A stretch of DNA of 54,683 nucleotides from Sphaerosporella brunnea (taxonomy: Eukaryota; Ascomycota; Pezizomycetes; Pezizales; Pyronemataceae): NCBI GenBank assembly GCA_008704415.1, contig VXIS01000323.1, positions 1 through 54,683 of the forward strand, in the 5' to 3' direction. Positions 13,314 through 22,117 of the stretch are shown one piece after another (positions within the stretch are counted from its first letter, which is position 1; each line of letters opens with the position of its first letter). Made by a program: the position numbers and the translations under genes. The notes under the pieces are model-generated. The model worked only from the letters and a program-made list of their open reading frames with translations. It was not told the DNA's origin and ran no database searches.

Positions 13314-13742
13314 CGTCGTCAGTGTAGAGCTGTGCATGGGTCGGGGCGCCCCGACGGCGCACAAGGCTCGACGAGGCGGAGAAAGCCTCGCCCGACCCCG
13401 ATCCACCTCGCCTCGCCCCGGCCACCCCGCCGGAACCACGGCCACCTCGTCAGAGCCCGAATACCCCGAACCCGCGTTCAGCCTATCGACGACATCAGGA
13501 TGCGCTCCTGGGGTACCTCGTTTGGCCGTGATCTCAGATGAGCGCCTTGTGCGCCACTTGGACTGTTAAACCTAGCGGCTCTGAATGCCCGGCATATATC
13601 ACTCTCCCCCCGCTGCCGCCCCGATGCCGCCCCGATGTACCCCGTCGCACCCCGAGCCACCTCGCCGCGCCCCGACCCACCTCGTCGCGCCCCGCCCGCC
13701 CGCGCCCCGACCCGTCGCCCCGTGCACAGCTCTAGTCGTCAG
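13314..13742. repeat. Imperfect local inverted repeat across the palindrome edge
   Basis: 13314-13350 and 13698-13742 are imperfect inverted copies: a 12-nt tagagctgtgca block and a 12-nt gggtcggggcgc block occur in both, in inverted order. The DNA between them is rich in a degenerate cgccccgacccacctcg unit. The outer boundary of the large palindrome (13591) lies inside this smaller repeat. 13592-13745 itself is GC-rich, low in complexity and without a gene. Confidence 0.6.
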
Positions 13743-13749
13743 CCAAGCA

Positions 13750-14300
13750 GCAAGCAGCGCAGGCTTTCGAGGACATGACGATATCTGGAAAAGATTTGTG
13801 GATGGACCGGTTCAACCAAGAATTTCTCCGTGCCACAATCCAACGTCAAATCGGCAACAGGCGAAGAGCCTCCGGACTTACTCGGAGCGTACACCGGAAA
13901 GCTGGATCTTGCAACCGGTAGAGATCAACCGGCCATCGATTGTGAGAAGTGGATCTTCGACATTGAACAACGGGATGCTTGCACACCTGGCCTACGTGCA
14001 ACTATGGCTTGGGTTGAAAGATTGGACGCGCGAATTTACCATCGGTATCGCGAGGAGCTTGAAGTCGAAACCTGTGGCCCGTGGACTTCAGATGCCCAGA
14101 GCTTTCAGGCCACCAATGTGACTCGTGTGATCACGGAAGCGATCGAGGAGGCGCGCTTACGCGAGATGGGCTTTTCCAGAAAACGTCGACCGGTGACTCG
14201 ACCCCGCTTTCCAGGCAGGGACACAACACAACTCCGAATTGCTGTGGAGGCAACAAGAAGGGCCATATATGAAAGAACGGTGCACAGAAGGCGAGTGTAG
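13750..14300 (+). pseudogene. Degenerate Ty3/gypsy gag
   Basis: Two overlapping plus frames give one broken gag-like reading. An N-terminal stretch with WMDRFNQEFL (about 13797) shifts frame near 13830 into a long helical segment that includes EKWIFDIEQRDACTPGLR and RLDARIYHRYREELEVE. This is followed by a basic region and a damaged zinc knuckle (CCGGNKKGHI, about 14232-14270) that runs into a stop. The order helical domain, basic linker, CCHC knuckle is that of a retrotransposon capsid/nucleocapsid. Reverse transcriptase lies about 230 bp downstream in the same sense, so both belong to one dead element. Neither LTR is recognisable. Confidence 0.6.
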
Positions 14301-14502
14301 CAGGACAGGACAGCAAACCGAACGTTGCGCCTGCTCCTCGCATTTCTACAACTGTCGCTGCATCACCAGCAGCTGCGAGAGACGTGGTACAGGAGCTCTT
14401 CAGTACCGATGCCGATGTGAACACAAATAACCTTCTCCGTTTGCATGGCCAGGTGGGATGGGAAACTTAGTAACTGGAGTCACAAAACAGCATGTATGTT
14501 AA

Positions 14503-15130
14503 ATGACAACTCCGCGTCAGATCTTTTTATTGTTTGTGCCGAAGAAAGTTGGGGATGGAAGCGTCACAAAGCTGCGGATGGTCATTGATTATCGAGAACT
14601 GAACACGCTTACAAAAAAGGACCGCTATCCGTTTCAGTTGATTGACGGCCTGATGGATGATGAACTGTTAGGCTCGCGCATTATTTCAAAAACGGATCTG
14701 GCGAGCAGGTACAATCAACTGGGTGTCGCCGAGGACGATCGGCACAAGACAGCGTTTACGAAATTTGGGTTATTGGAATCGACAAGTTGTTCCGTTTGGT
14801 TTGGCAAACGCCCCGGTATTTTTCATGCGTTGGATGGAAGAAATCCTTCAGGCAAACCCCCACCGACGGAGCTTCATCAAGGTGTATTGAGTTGACATCC
14901 TGGTACCCTCTAGCACGTTGGAAGAGTACAATCAGCATGTACGAGAAGTACTGCCGCGTACTTTCGGCATGAAGGTGCAACGACGGAAATGCGTGTTCTT
15001 TGCAGATGGGTTGGATTTTCTCAGCTTCCGCGTTGACGGCGAAGGCGTGCGATTTATACGACCAAGGCTCCTGCTGTTCGAGAGTGGGGGGCTCCAACGT
15101 CGCCACGAGCGGTCAACAGCCTTTTGGGCT
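14503..15130 (+). pseudogene. Degenerate Ty3/gypsy reverse transcriptase
   Basis: Translation begins FLLFVPKK, followed by LRMVIDYRELNTLTKKDRYP, the finger/palm entry of Ty3/gypsy RTs, then SKTDLASRYNQLGVAEDDRH and KTAFTKFGLLES. A frameshift near 14775 moves the frame. The catalytic YIDD box has decayed to Y-stop-VD at about 14885-14900, just before LVPSSTLEEYNQHVREVLP, the usual sequence after it. The frame ends about 15050. Protease, RNase H and integrase are not seen. The element cannot encode an active RT. Confidence 0.8.
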
Positions 15131-15174
15131 TCGTTCGATACTACAGGCCACTATACGCAGCGTCAACCGCCAAA

Positions 15175-15195
15175 TGATGGTCGTAATATGTATAT
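15175..15195. repeat. 21-bp direct repeat, copy 1 (copy 2 at 16914-16934)
   Basis: TGATGGTCGTAATATGTATA and the following T occur identically at 15175 and 16914. The copies flank the minus-strand gag/integrase fragment. Copy 2 lies inside its gag N-terminus (reading TYYDHQ on the minus strand), so copy 1 may be a second gag fragment rather than an LTR end. Confidence 0.85.
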
Positions 15196-15338
15196 ATCCA
15201 AGAGAGAGCCAGCGAGCAAGAGCTCAGTACATGCGCGAGAGGGTTGAGTGAGGTTCCCCCGTCTTATCCCATCACGAACCCTACGAACCGAAGTACGCCC
15301 TACATCCATTTCCCTCCGCAAAAGGTCTTCCGCTCCCC

Positions 15339-17005
15339 TCAAACGCAGTCAGACGTCTTCCTCTCCTCTGCCTCCTCCGCCAGCCCAATCTCCACCATGA
15401 ATGCCCTCGCTTCCTGTAACCGCGCGCTCCGCCTAGTCCCTTCCCTCCGTTGTTTCTCCTGGCGTTTTCTCTTTTCGTTGATGGGTCGATACGCCCGTGG
15501 AATAGCTGCGGTCAAGTCTTCATCCGCTTTGGCGGCAACGTATTCGCGCACCAACTCTTTGGCACCTGAAAAATGGTCAATTTGGCTCCCACGTACGATC
15601 GTCGCCTAGCCATTTGATTTTGAAGATTGGTTGCGTTCCGCCTTTGCCATCCTCTTCGAACCTCCCAATCCTCGATACTCTCCATTTCCCACTCCGCTCC
15701 GTTGCTCTTGGATACGCGAATCGGGGGTGGGTGGTTATGGATGGCCGTCGTCAATCTCGCATCGCTTGAACTGGTCAACATTGAGTGTACGGTGTTTTCG
15801 GAGATAGTCCGGCAGGTCAACAATGCGAAAAGCGTTTTCACCGACCAGGTTGCCCAGGGTATAGGGGCCAATATAGCGCTGCGGCAGGGTGCGTGATAAT
15901 CGGGCTTCTCCATCTCCAGCAGCCGCATTTCCGTATGTCAGTGGGAGAGTTGCAGTCTTGATCATCACCCTATCTCCCTCGCGGAAGGTCTGCGACTGAC
16001 GCTTCTCATTTGCTGCTTCCATACGTGGGTACTGGGAAACGCGGATGCGAAAACATCCGTCATCTTGGCTTTCAGATCCGCCCAGGAAAACGGATACTGG
16101 TGCTGGGGGAGGTAGGCAATACCGAAGTCCTTCCACACCGCATAATGAAACCATTCCAGCACGGATGGGCCAAATCTGGTCCAGGCGAGGTTGATTGTCG
16201 CCATTCTCGCTCAGCCCAGCGATCTTCGCGAAGTGCTCTCCGTCCATTTGCCATTTCCGAAGGTTTTCCAAGCCAATCTGCCCATAGAAGCACGGGACGT
16301 CGTTCATCCTGAGGCGATGCTTCACCATCCACTCGGTCATGTTGACGGAAGCCTCGGAGTCCGGAAAGCGCATCGGACGCGGCTGGTCCATACGAGGTCC
16401 CCAACCGCCACCCAGTCCTCCAGAGCTACCACCGAAGGCGCGATCACCACTCCAAGCTGCCCCGCGGCCGCCGCCCCAAGCTCCGCCGCCGCCCCATCCC
16501 GAACCGCCCATCTGACGGTGTAAATCGTTGCCGGCATCCTGCTGCGCGCGCAGGCGACGGATTCTCTCCTGCTCCAGCCGCTGTTCGTCGATGTCTCGCT
16601 GCGTCGGGTAGCCGAATCCAGCGAAGCGGGCTCCGAGGTCCTCAACCGCGGGGTCCGCCTGCTGGGTGTATGAGTCCGCCGGGGTCTGTTGCTGCGCACG
16701 CATCGCCGCCTCGTGCGCTTGCTGCTTTTCCTCGTACTGTCGTCGCGCCATTGGTGCTCCTCCCACGTCGTCCACCGGTTGTCGAGGTACTCCTCCATCG
16801 TGGAATCACTCATTCGATTGTTGTCTGTCGTGTATACCACCGGTTGTGGAGCCGTCGCGAGGCTCGCGGGCGAATTGTACGGTGTGTTGCGACAAAACGT
16901 GCTGCTACCAGGTTGATGGTCGTAATATGTATATGCTTGCGGGGTGGGTTTGAGGACGTCCTCACTGTCTCCGAGTGAGCGACCGCGATCCTGAAATATC
17001 GACAC
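15339..17005 (-). pseudogene. Deleted chromovirus: gag fused to integrase C-terminus and chromodomain
   Basis: On the minus strand the gag reading starts near 17005 (MSIFQDRGRS), shifts frame near 16755, and runs through a Gln/Glu-rich helix and a Gly-rich stretch (about 16430-16520). It then passes into a capsid-like segment with WFHYAVWKDFGIAYLPQHQ in another frame (about 16100-16170). At about 16000 it jumps directly into the C-terminal integrase domain (EGDRVMIKTATLPLT, then RYIGPYTLGNLVGENAFRI). Downstream frames hold a chromodomain-like EMESIEDWEVRRG segment and a basic ARRSARLQ-type tail read from about 15554 to 15339. Protease, RT, RNase H and the integrase core are absent. The orientation is opposite to the neighbouring RT fragment, so it is a separate element. 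Confidence 0.75.
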
Positions 17006-17380
17006 ACGCGTCGCAGGTGAGTTTTATCGCGACGCGTTAGCAGTGCAACACGGTGAGCAGACATCAGTACAGCGCCACTTGACGTTAAAAAACAGAAAAA
17101 AACAGAATCGGGAACATCCCCACAGCAAAAAACGCCCCATCGATGCTCAAATGTCTCCGTGGATACCGCATTCCTGCACGGCTTGAAAGGGCCACAGGAA
17201 AACGCCACACCAACTGCGCTGTATAGGATCGATGGATATTGCATGTCAGAATAAGCCCCAGCGGTCCCGACCGTATCAGGGCATCCTGTTGCTCTCTCGA
17301 CACTTGGTAGTCCGACGCTTGATGGTTGTTCAGCACTTTTCATGATTACGGACCTGTACCTCTCCTTTTTGTATATAGCC

Positions 17381-17424
17381 ACATGTCATGGCTGCAAGCG
17401 GCCGAATACATCGTGATTCAAACG
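17381..17424 (+). mobile_element. LINE 3'-tail fragment
   Basis: The stretch from acatgtcatggctgc through gattcaaac matches the last 45 nt of the LINE at 36240-36284 apart from a few substitutions. It ends in an A-rich tail (17425-17432). It contains the hairpin GGCTGCAAGCGGCC, in which a T replaces C of the LINE copy and keeps the stem through a G-T (G-U in RNA) wobble. Upstream sequence is not LINE-like, so it is a very short 5'-truncated insertion or the tail of a different element sharing this 3' end. The pyrimidine-rich stretch that follows (17460-17575) shows no gene. Confidence 0.6.
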
Positions 17425-17602
17425 AAAAAAAACCAAGCACGCCAATGGGAAAAAATTAAATTATCCATATACACCTCCACCTCCTTTCCCCAGTCCTCCC
17501 CCTCCCTCCTCTTTTTCCTCCTCCTGCCGTCCCCCTCCCCGCCGCTGCCCCTCCCCGTTAGTGCCCCTCATCTACCAGACAACATGAGGCGAAGATATGC
17601 CG

Positions 17603-17992
17603 CTATGGCTGCTGCGACCGCCGCCCCTGGAATCGATCCTTCAAAGGGCAGAGAGCCTTTGGGTTGCTGACGTCCGTTTTGTGCAACACCGTCGCGACAA
17701 GGACACGGACTGCGGGGATTCTTGGGGTGTTCAAGAAGAACTTCCCCACGGCGCGGTTGTTGCGGGAGAATTGGTTGATGACCTTTCCGGTCTTGCGGAA
17801 ATGATGGAGTTTATCCAACACCTCGAGATTGGTGGTGTTGATCCTCTTTGTTTCCTCCAGGCGATCACCAACCTCTTCACCGCCTGGCATGTCGATCAAC
17901 AGAAGACGGTCCATGCGATAGCCAACCACAGTGCGGGAGGAACTCTTTCGCACCGGTCTGCGCGGTCTTCGACCATTTGGCCACCCCATCAA
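17603..17992 (-). CDS. 3' part of unrecognised gene (paralogue broken at 25.8 kb)
   Basis: This minus frame has a recognisable counterpart on the plus strand at 25790-25990. Both read [L/I]LI-[D/F]-[M/V]P-GE, a variable stretch, then [R/K]INTT, L, FR-TG, and later a NNRA/QSRRA block. That conservation argues that the frame is or was coding. It lies 113 bp downstream of the minus ORF 18106-19125, and the paralogue shows the same two blocks in the same order, so they probably belong to one gene joined by an intron or broken by frameshifts. Between them (17993-18105) another minus frame also looks coding (KMTKRLLDGVAKWSKTAQTG). I do not recognise the family. Confidence 0.45.
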   Translation of the reverse strand: MMGWPNGRRPRRPVRKSSSRTVVGYRMDRLLLIDMPGGEEVGDRLEETKRINTTNLEVLDKLHHFRKTGKVINQFSRNNRAVGKFFLNTPRIPAVRVLVATVLHKTDVSNPKALCPLKDRFQGRRSQQP

Positions 17993-18105
17993 GCAGCCGC
18001 TTGGTCATTTTCAGCGTGCGTCGTTTGTCATCCGTTCGTGGAATCGTACTCGTGGCCGCTCCACCTTCGAACGAAGTAATGGAGATATCTGCGCCTTCTC
18101 ACGAT

Positions 18106-19125
18106 TCAAGAAGTTTGCGCATGATCCACTTCTTGCTCGCTGACCGTGATGCACAGTGCCCTCTGGTCAAAGGTACATCCCACATTGGCACCGTAGGTGA
18201 TCTCGGTCGATCTTGGAGTCCAGCCGATGGTCTTATCCCCCTCCACCATCCGGATGCATGCAATGCTCGTGACCCGGTTTCTCAAGAGCGTCCTGTCAAA
18301 GGTCGCAATCTCTTGGACTACTTGGTCAGGCCGCAGTGCACCGTCCTGCCGTTGAAGTTGCCGTTGGCGGTCTTCCGCTTCTCTCTGCTGGTGAACCAGC
18401 TTGGAGATTTGTCCAGTATCGACGGGCTCGTGCCGGACAATGATCCGCGGAGGCTCACTGGGGTTTGAGCCATAAGCACCCGTTGCTGGGAGCGACCCAT
18501 ACCTTATGGGCCGAAACCTGGACAGCTCCTCGGCCTTCTTGCCCACGAGTTTGGCCTCAGCAGGCAAATCAGCGAATCCATCCCCGACCTCAAGCTCCGC
18601 AAGCATATGGGCGAAGTCCTCGACAACCTCATCCTCATCAGCCTCATCGTGGGCGAGCCGAGCGGTGAAGTTGGCGAAGGTATCGTCGTACTCAATGAAC
18701 TCAGCCTCGTTGCCCGCGAGTTCGTTCTCAGCAGGCAAAGCGGCGATGTCGCGCTCGACGACATCACCCTCGTTACCCATGAGTTCGTCCTCATTAGACA
18801 TGTCAGCCTCAGCCTCTTCAGCACGCTTGCGTTCCAATGACTCCTGGGCCATCGACAGCTTCTTCCACCAATCAGTGGACGTGCCAATCAGCAAGCGGAG
18901 CCTGCAGCCGCACTCAAGCCAGCCAGTCCTCTGATTGGCGTACTCCAATGCCTTCACGTACGTATGTTGGGCGCAACAATAGTACTTGTGGTGCACCTGT
19001 TCGCTCGTCACTCCAAGGCAGGATTGAATGAGTGATTGCTTTCCGCTTACCATCCTCATGTGTCTGGCATTGTTGGACGCGTTGCCAGCTGCGGCACAGA
19101 CCTCGCATTCTTTTTTCTTGGCCAT
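18106..19125 (-). CDS. Unrecognised Cys-rich/acidic protein, 339 aa
   Basis: The start is the ATG at 19125-19123, with a TATA-like box about 150 bp upstream. Residues 1-75 are rich in Cys and His (C7, C10, C36, C50, C51, H54, C72, C74) and could bind zinc. Residues about 90-200 are strongly acidic and contain repeated ELxGNE-type units. Residues about 200-330 form the conserved part: a QQREAEDRQRQLQ helix, then ATFDR, NRVTSIACIRMVEGDKTIGW and ITYG. The same C-terminal block is found in a broken paralogue at 25137-25390. The function is unknown. A family with copies only 6 kb apart, in a transposon-rich region, may be lineage-specific or once mobile. No signal peptide or membrane segment is seen. 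Confidence 0.62.
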   Translation of the reverse strand: MAKKKECEVCAAAGNASNNARHMRMVSGKQSLIQSCLGVTSEQVHHKYYCCAQHTYVKALEYANQRTGWLECGCRLRLLIGTSTDWWKKLSMAQESLERKRAEEAEADMSNEDELMGNEGDVVERDIAALPAENELAGNEAEFIEYDDTFANFTARLAHDEADEDEVVEDFAHMLAELEVGDGFADLPAEAKLVGKKAEELSRFRPIRYGSLPATGAYGSNPSEPPRIIVRHEPVDTGQISKLVHQQREAEDRQRQLQRQDGALRPDQVVQEIATFDRTLLRNRVTSIACIRMVEGDKTIGWTPRSTEITYGANVGCTFDQRALCITVSEQEVDHAQTS

Positions 19126-19274
19126 CGTATATGGTAGTTCGTATTAGTGGTGAGATTAGATACTTTCAAATGGAAAGGTATGATAGGTAGATCGTAGCTT
19201 AGTTCGGTAGTAGATCGTAGCTTGGAGGATGGTGATAGGAAAGAGAATTGTATCTAACATGCTAATCTAAGTGC

Positions 19275-19284
19275 ATATATATAG
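19275..19284 (-). promoter_or_regulatory. TATA-like box for the 18106-19125 gene
   Basis: CTATATATATG on the minus strand, about 150 nt before the ATG. The interval holds two copies of tagatcgtagctt (about 19190-19222), a tandem leader repeat that may be regulatory. Confidence 0.4.
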
Positions 19285-20013
19285 AACGCCGAGCTTCACT
19301 GGATAACATTCACTCCTCATACCACTCGTCTTATCACTCCTTCTCAGGCGTCCATAGTGTTGCGCACAAGCGCAGTCGGGTCCGCTCGTGGGGGTTTGAC
19401 GCACGCGGCAGCTGTAAATGGTCTATGAGAGTATAAAGTGCGCACATCAGTCGGATATGTCTGAGAGGCCCAAAGAGGAGTCCAGCGCAGCTTCGATGTC
19501 CGGTTCAACGCATCATGGTCACTTTGAGCAGTCTTTATAGTTTCACCGGTCGGGCTGGTTCTTCTCCGTTTCCTCATATCCCCACTTTTCCCAGTGCCGT
19601 CTGCCGAGCCGGATCGTCAGTTTTACTGGCTCGGCTCGCGAGCGCAAGTCACAGAGCCCAACAATAGAATTTTTCGACCACCACCACTACCACCATGCAG
19701 CAGGCATAGTCTTATGCATCTCAGAATTACATGCAAACACATAGAATATAGAATATAGAATTACATGCGTTCAGTCTCGCCTGTTTCCTCCTTCCTTCCG
19801 AACCTCCAAACACAATGCCTTCATGAGCTTCTTCCGAGAGAATCTTCTTTCTACTCTCCTTCACAGCATCAATATGACAGCCTTGGTTGTAAACTGACTG
19901 GAATTCACGCTTCGATGTTGACTACATTTCTCTTCCGAAGAACCTCGATTGCAGCTTGGATTCGGGTCTCGACAGACTTATTGGACTCAGCTTGCTGCAT
20001 GATTTGGTCGTGA

Positions 20014-20045
20014 TGGTGGTGGTGGTGGTGGTGGTGGTGGTGGTG
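20014..20045. repeat. GGT trinucleotide tract
   Basis: About ten uninterrupted TGG/GGT units, followed by an imperfect GGT/GGA-rich extension to about 20068. No convincing coding frame reads through it. Confidence 0.95.
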
Positions 20046-21942
20046 AAAATGGGGTGGATGGGGTGGTGGTCAAGAAATTCTATCGTTGGACTTAGTGACG
20101 ATTGTTGGACTGGCTGGCACTCCATCGGAGTGCCCCTGGGAAGCGAGCCTGCGAGTGACCGGCGGTGACGTCAGTCACCTTGGCACGAGTACGCTTTGCG
20201 ATAGTGGGAATGGACTGGGTATCAAACTCTCTAACAGTGCTTATGATACCATCATCGTCTTGGAAACCCACAAGCACCCTCCCGAGCCCAGCAAGAACGA
20301 CTGCGCCCAGAACATCAGCAACTCAGCTTATGATATCAAAGGATAGCAGGAGCCTTCAAGAGTTTCATGCGTGAGCTTCGAGATCAGGCGTTTGAGCTGG
20401 CTATTTTGCCAGTGTGGAAGGCCATCTACCCGACAGTTTCGCAGGGTTGAGTTGATGGGCTCATGGCGGACTGGAATGCATCGGTATTTGTTACTTATGA
20501 GTGACTCGGAGTGAGAGTCGCAGCGCAATCAAATACGGCGCGTGAGGATGACTGTGAAAGTCAACGCCGCCTGTATGAGATTTCAAGCCTTGCGTCTCCC
20601 TGGGGAAGTGTTGGATGAGCTAGGATGAGTTAGGATGAGTTGGAGGAGGTCCAGTCCACCGAACGCATGGACCAGGTTTTCCAGTCCCGGATCTCTCGCG
20701 GACTGTATCGTTTCAGTCCTCTGTCAAGCGCGGACTTGACTGGACTATGGCAGACCGTCCAGGCCGACCTGCAGCCCGCCGCGGCCGGGTGCGGAACACG
20801 GGGTCGAAGTAGATTCCCATCAAAGTCGCTGGAGGAAGCAGGAAAGATAACATGGAAGTCACCCAAATGATTTATTTACTGCAGCCAATAATAGGGTTTG
20901 GATCGCGTGCGGGTGACTTTAGGGAGTGTTGAATATAGGTTTAAGTTACAACTTTAAGACAAAAAGCCGACGGGGGCCACTGGCAGGCCAGATAAGACCT
21001 AGTGAAGCCTACCCCCGACCAGGGCGCCAATCAGAACTGGACTGCCATTGGTAGGCCGGGACAGTTATAGCCAAAAACGGCCGGCCGGGCTCATGTCGTG
21101 CGTTCATCTCAACAGGGAATAAACCTTCGCCCGGGATGGCACTTTATGTCGCTTGAAATCGCGACGAAAGCAACATGATACCCCTGTGGCATCTTGGTTC
21201 TCAGCCAGGCCGGTACTGTTTCAAAGTCCCTCATTCGCCGCAATATGACCTTACAGCTCCTTGCTGTCACCTGTTCAGCAATAAAATTGAAGATTTTCAA
21301 TTTCGACGTGAAGGAGTGCAGCACCGTTAGCTATGGTTCATCAGTTCTGTGTGGAAAGTTAATTTCGATGGTCTCCAACAACATATCTGGCGGCAACGTA
21401 TATTGGGTATTTCATATTTACAGATTGCTCGCGGTGATAGCTACTGAACACTACCGGAGTCGTTGATCAGCTTGGTGGGATCGCCTTCCCCGCAAATGAA
21501 AAGTTGCTTATCACTGTCCCTACTAGGCAATGCCCGGCGGCTCGGGAAGCCAGTCTTTTGGTTCTTGTTTAAAAAAACCACGCGCGGCGCGGCTAGGGAA
21601 CGAGCGCGCGACACGCCCGGACGCCGCGGGGACTAGGAGACGACGGGACCAGACGGCGGCGCGCCTCAAGCAATACGGTACCAGATTGCAGGGTGCCAGG
21701 ATGCTGACGCGGGGTGCGTCAATGGTAGATGCGGCATACACGCTGGGGTCGCCTGTCCGGATGGCTGGACAACACCTTGAGCAGCCTTCCCACCTTATCG
21801 GCAAAAGAAGCCCAGCAACAGCGCCATGAAAGCTGTTGCAGCCCGCAACCAGCAGGCCAGGCGGCATGTCAACAACGCAGCGTTGGTTGCTGAGCTGCCC
21901 ACCGCAGCCAGCCAGCTTGGCTGCGTATCGGGAAAACTGCTG

Positions 21943-21995
21943 CAGGGTTAGGGTTTAGTCCCACGCGGATCTATTAACCTAGGGTTAGGGTTAGG
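21943..21995. promoter_or_regulatory. Telobox cluster upstream of the 22118 gene
   Basis: CAGGGTTAGGGTTTAG at 21943 and CCTAGGGTTAGGGTTAGG at 21978-21995 give four TTAGGG-type units in 53 bp. They end 33 bp before a TATAAA box (22029-22034), which lies 84 nt before the ATG at 22118. TTAGGG motifs near promoters are known binding sites for Tbf1/TRF-like factors in fungi. Here they may be promoter elements rather than telomere remnants. Confidence 0.5.
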
Positions 21996-22028
21996 CCGCT
22001 ATACACGGTGCTAAAATTGTCCCGTGAC

Positions 22029-22034
22029 TATAAA
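22029..22034 (+). promoter_or_regulatory. TATA box for the 22118 gene
   Basis: TATAAA, 84 nt upstream of the ATG at 22118 and just downstream of the telobox cluster. Confidence 0.45.
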
Positions 22035-22117
22035 TGACGTGCCTCGCTGCTCTCTGATCCTCCCGCACGTTAACAGACCCAATATCAGCTAATCGACTTC
22101 CCTTCCTCGACGTAATC

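Larger units (their letters stand above)
6787..13591. repeat. Right arm of a 13.6-kb palindrome
   Basis: Inverted copy of 1-6781, separated from it by the 5-nt loop 6782-6786. Its outer edge runs without a break into unique sequence at 13592, so this arm is the one physically linked to the rest of the window. It holds a telomere-like motif (9726-9740), a TA tract, an old hAT-like copy (7511-8476) and a segment resembling 37880-37945. It also carries a run of 13 C at 12264-12276, where the left arm has a single base. No gene is supported with confidence. Confidence 0.97.
19330..22020. other. Long stretch without a supported gene
   Basis: All frames are short and lack recognisable motifs. The stretch contains the GGT tract (20014-20045) and a low-complexity aggatgagtt repeat near 20622-20645. 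Around 20640-20780 and 20960-21090 are GC-rich segments with accaggt/ctggcaggcc wording that resemble, but do not clearly align with, the hAT-like family. 21530-21700 is very GC-rich. Telomere-like motifs lie at 21943-21995. Confidence 0.6.

Noticed and set aside
17150..17260. Copia-like VDTAFLHG reading on the plus strand
   Set aside because: Only eight or so residues match and no other copia motif follows in any frame, so a chance match cannot be excluded.
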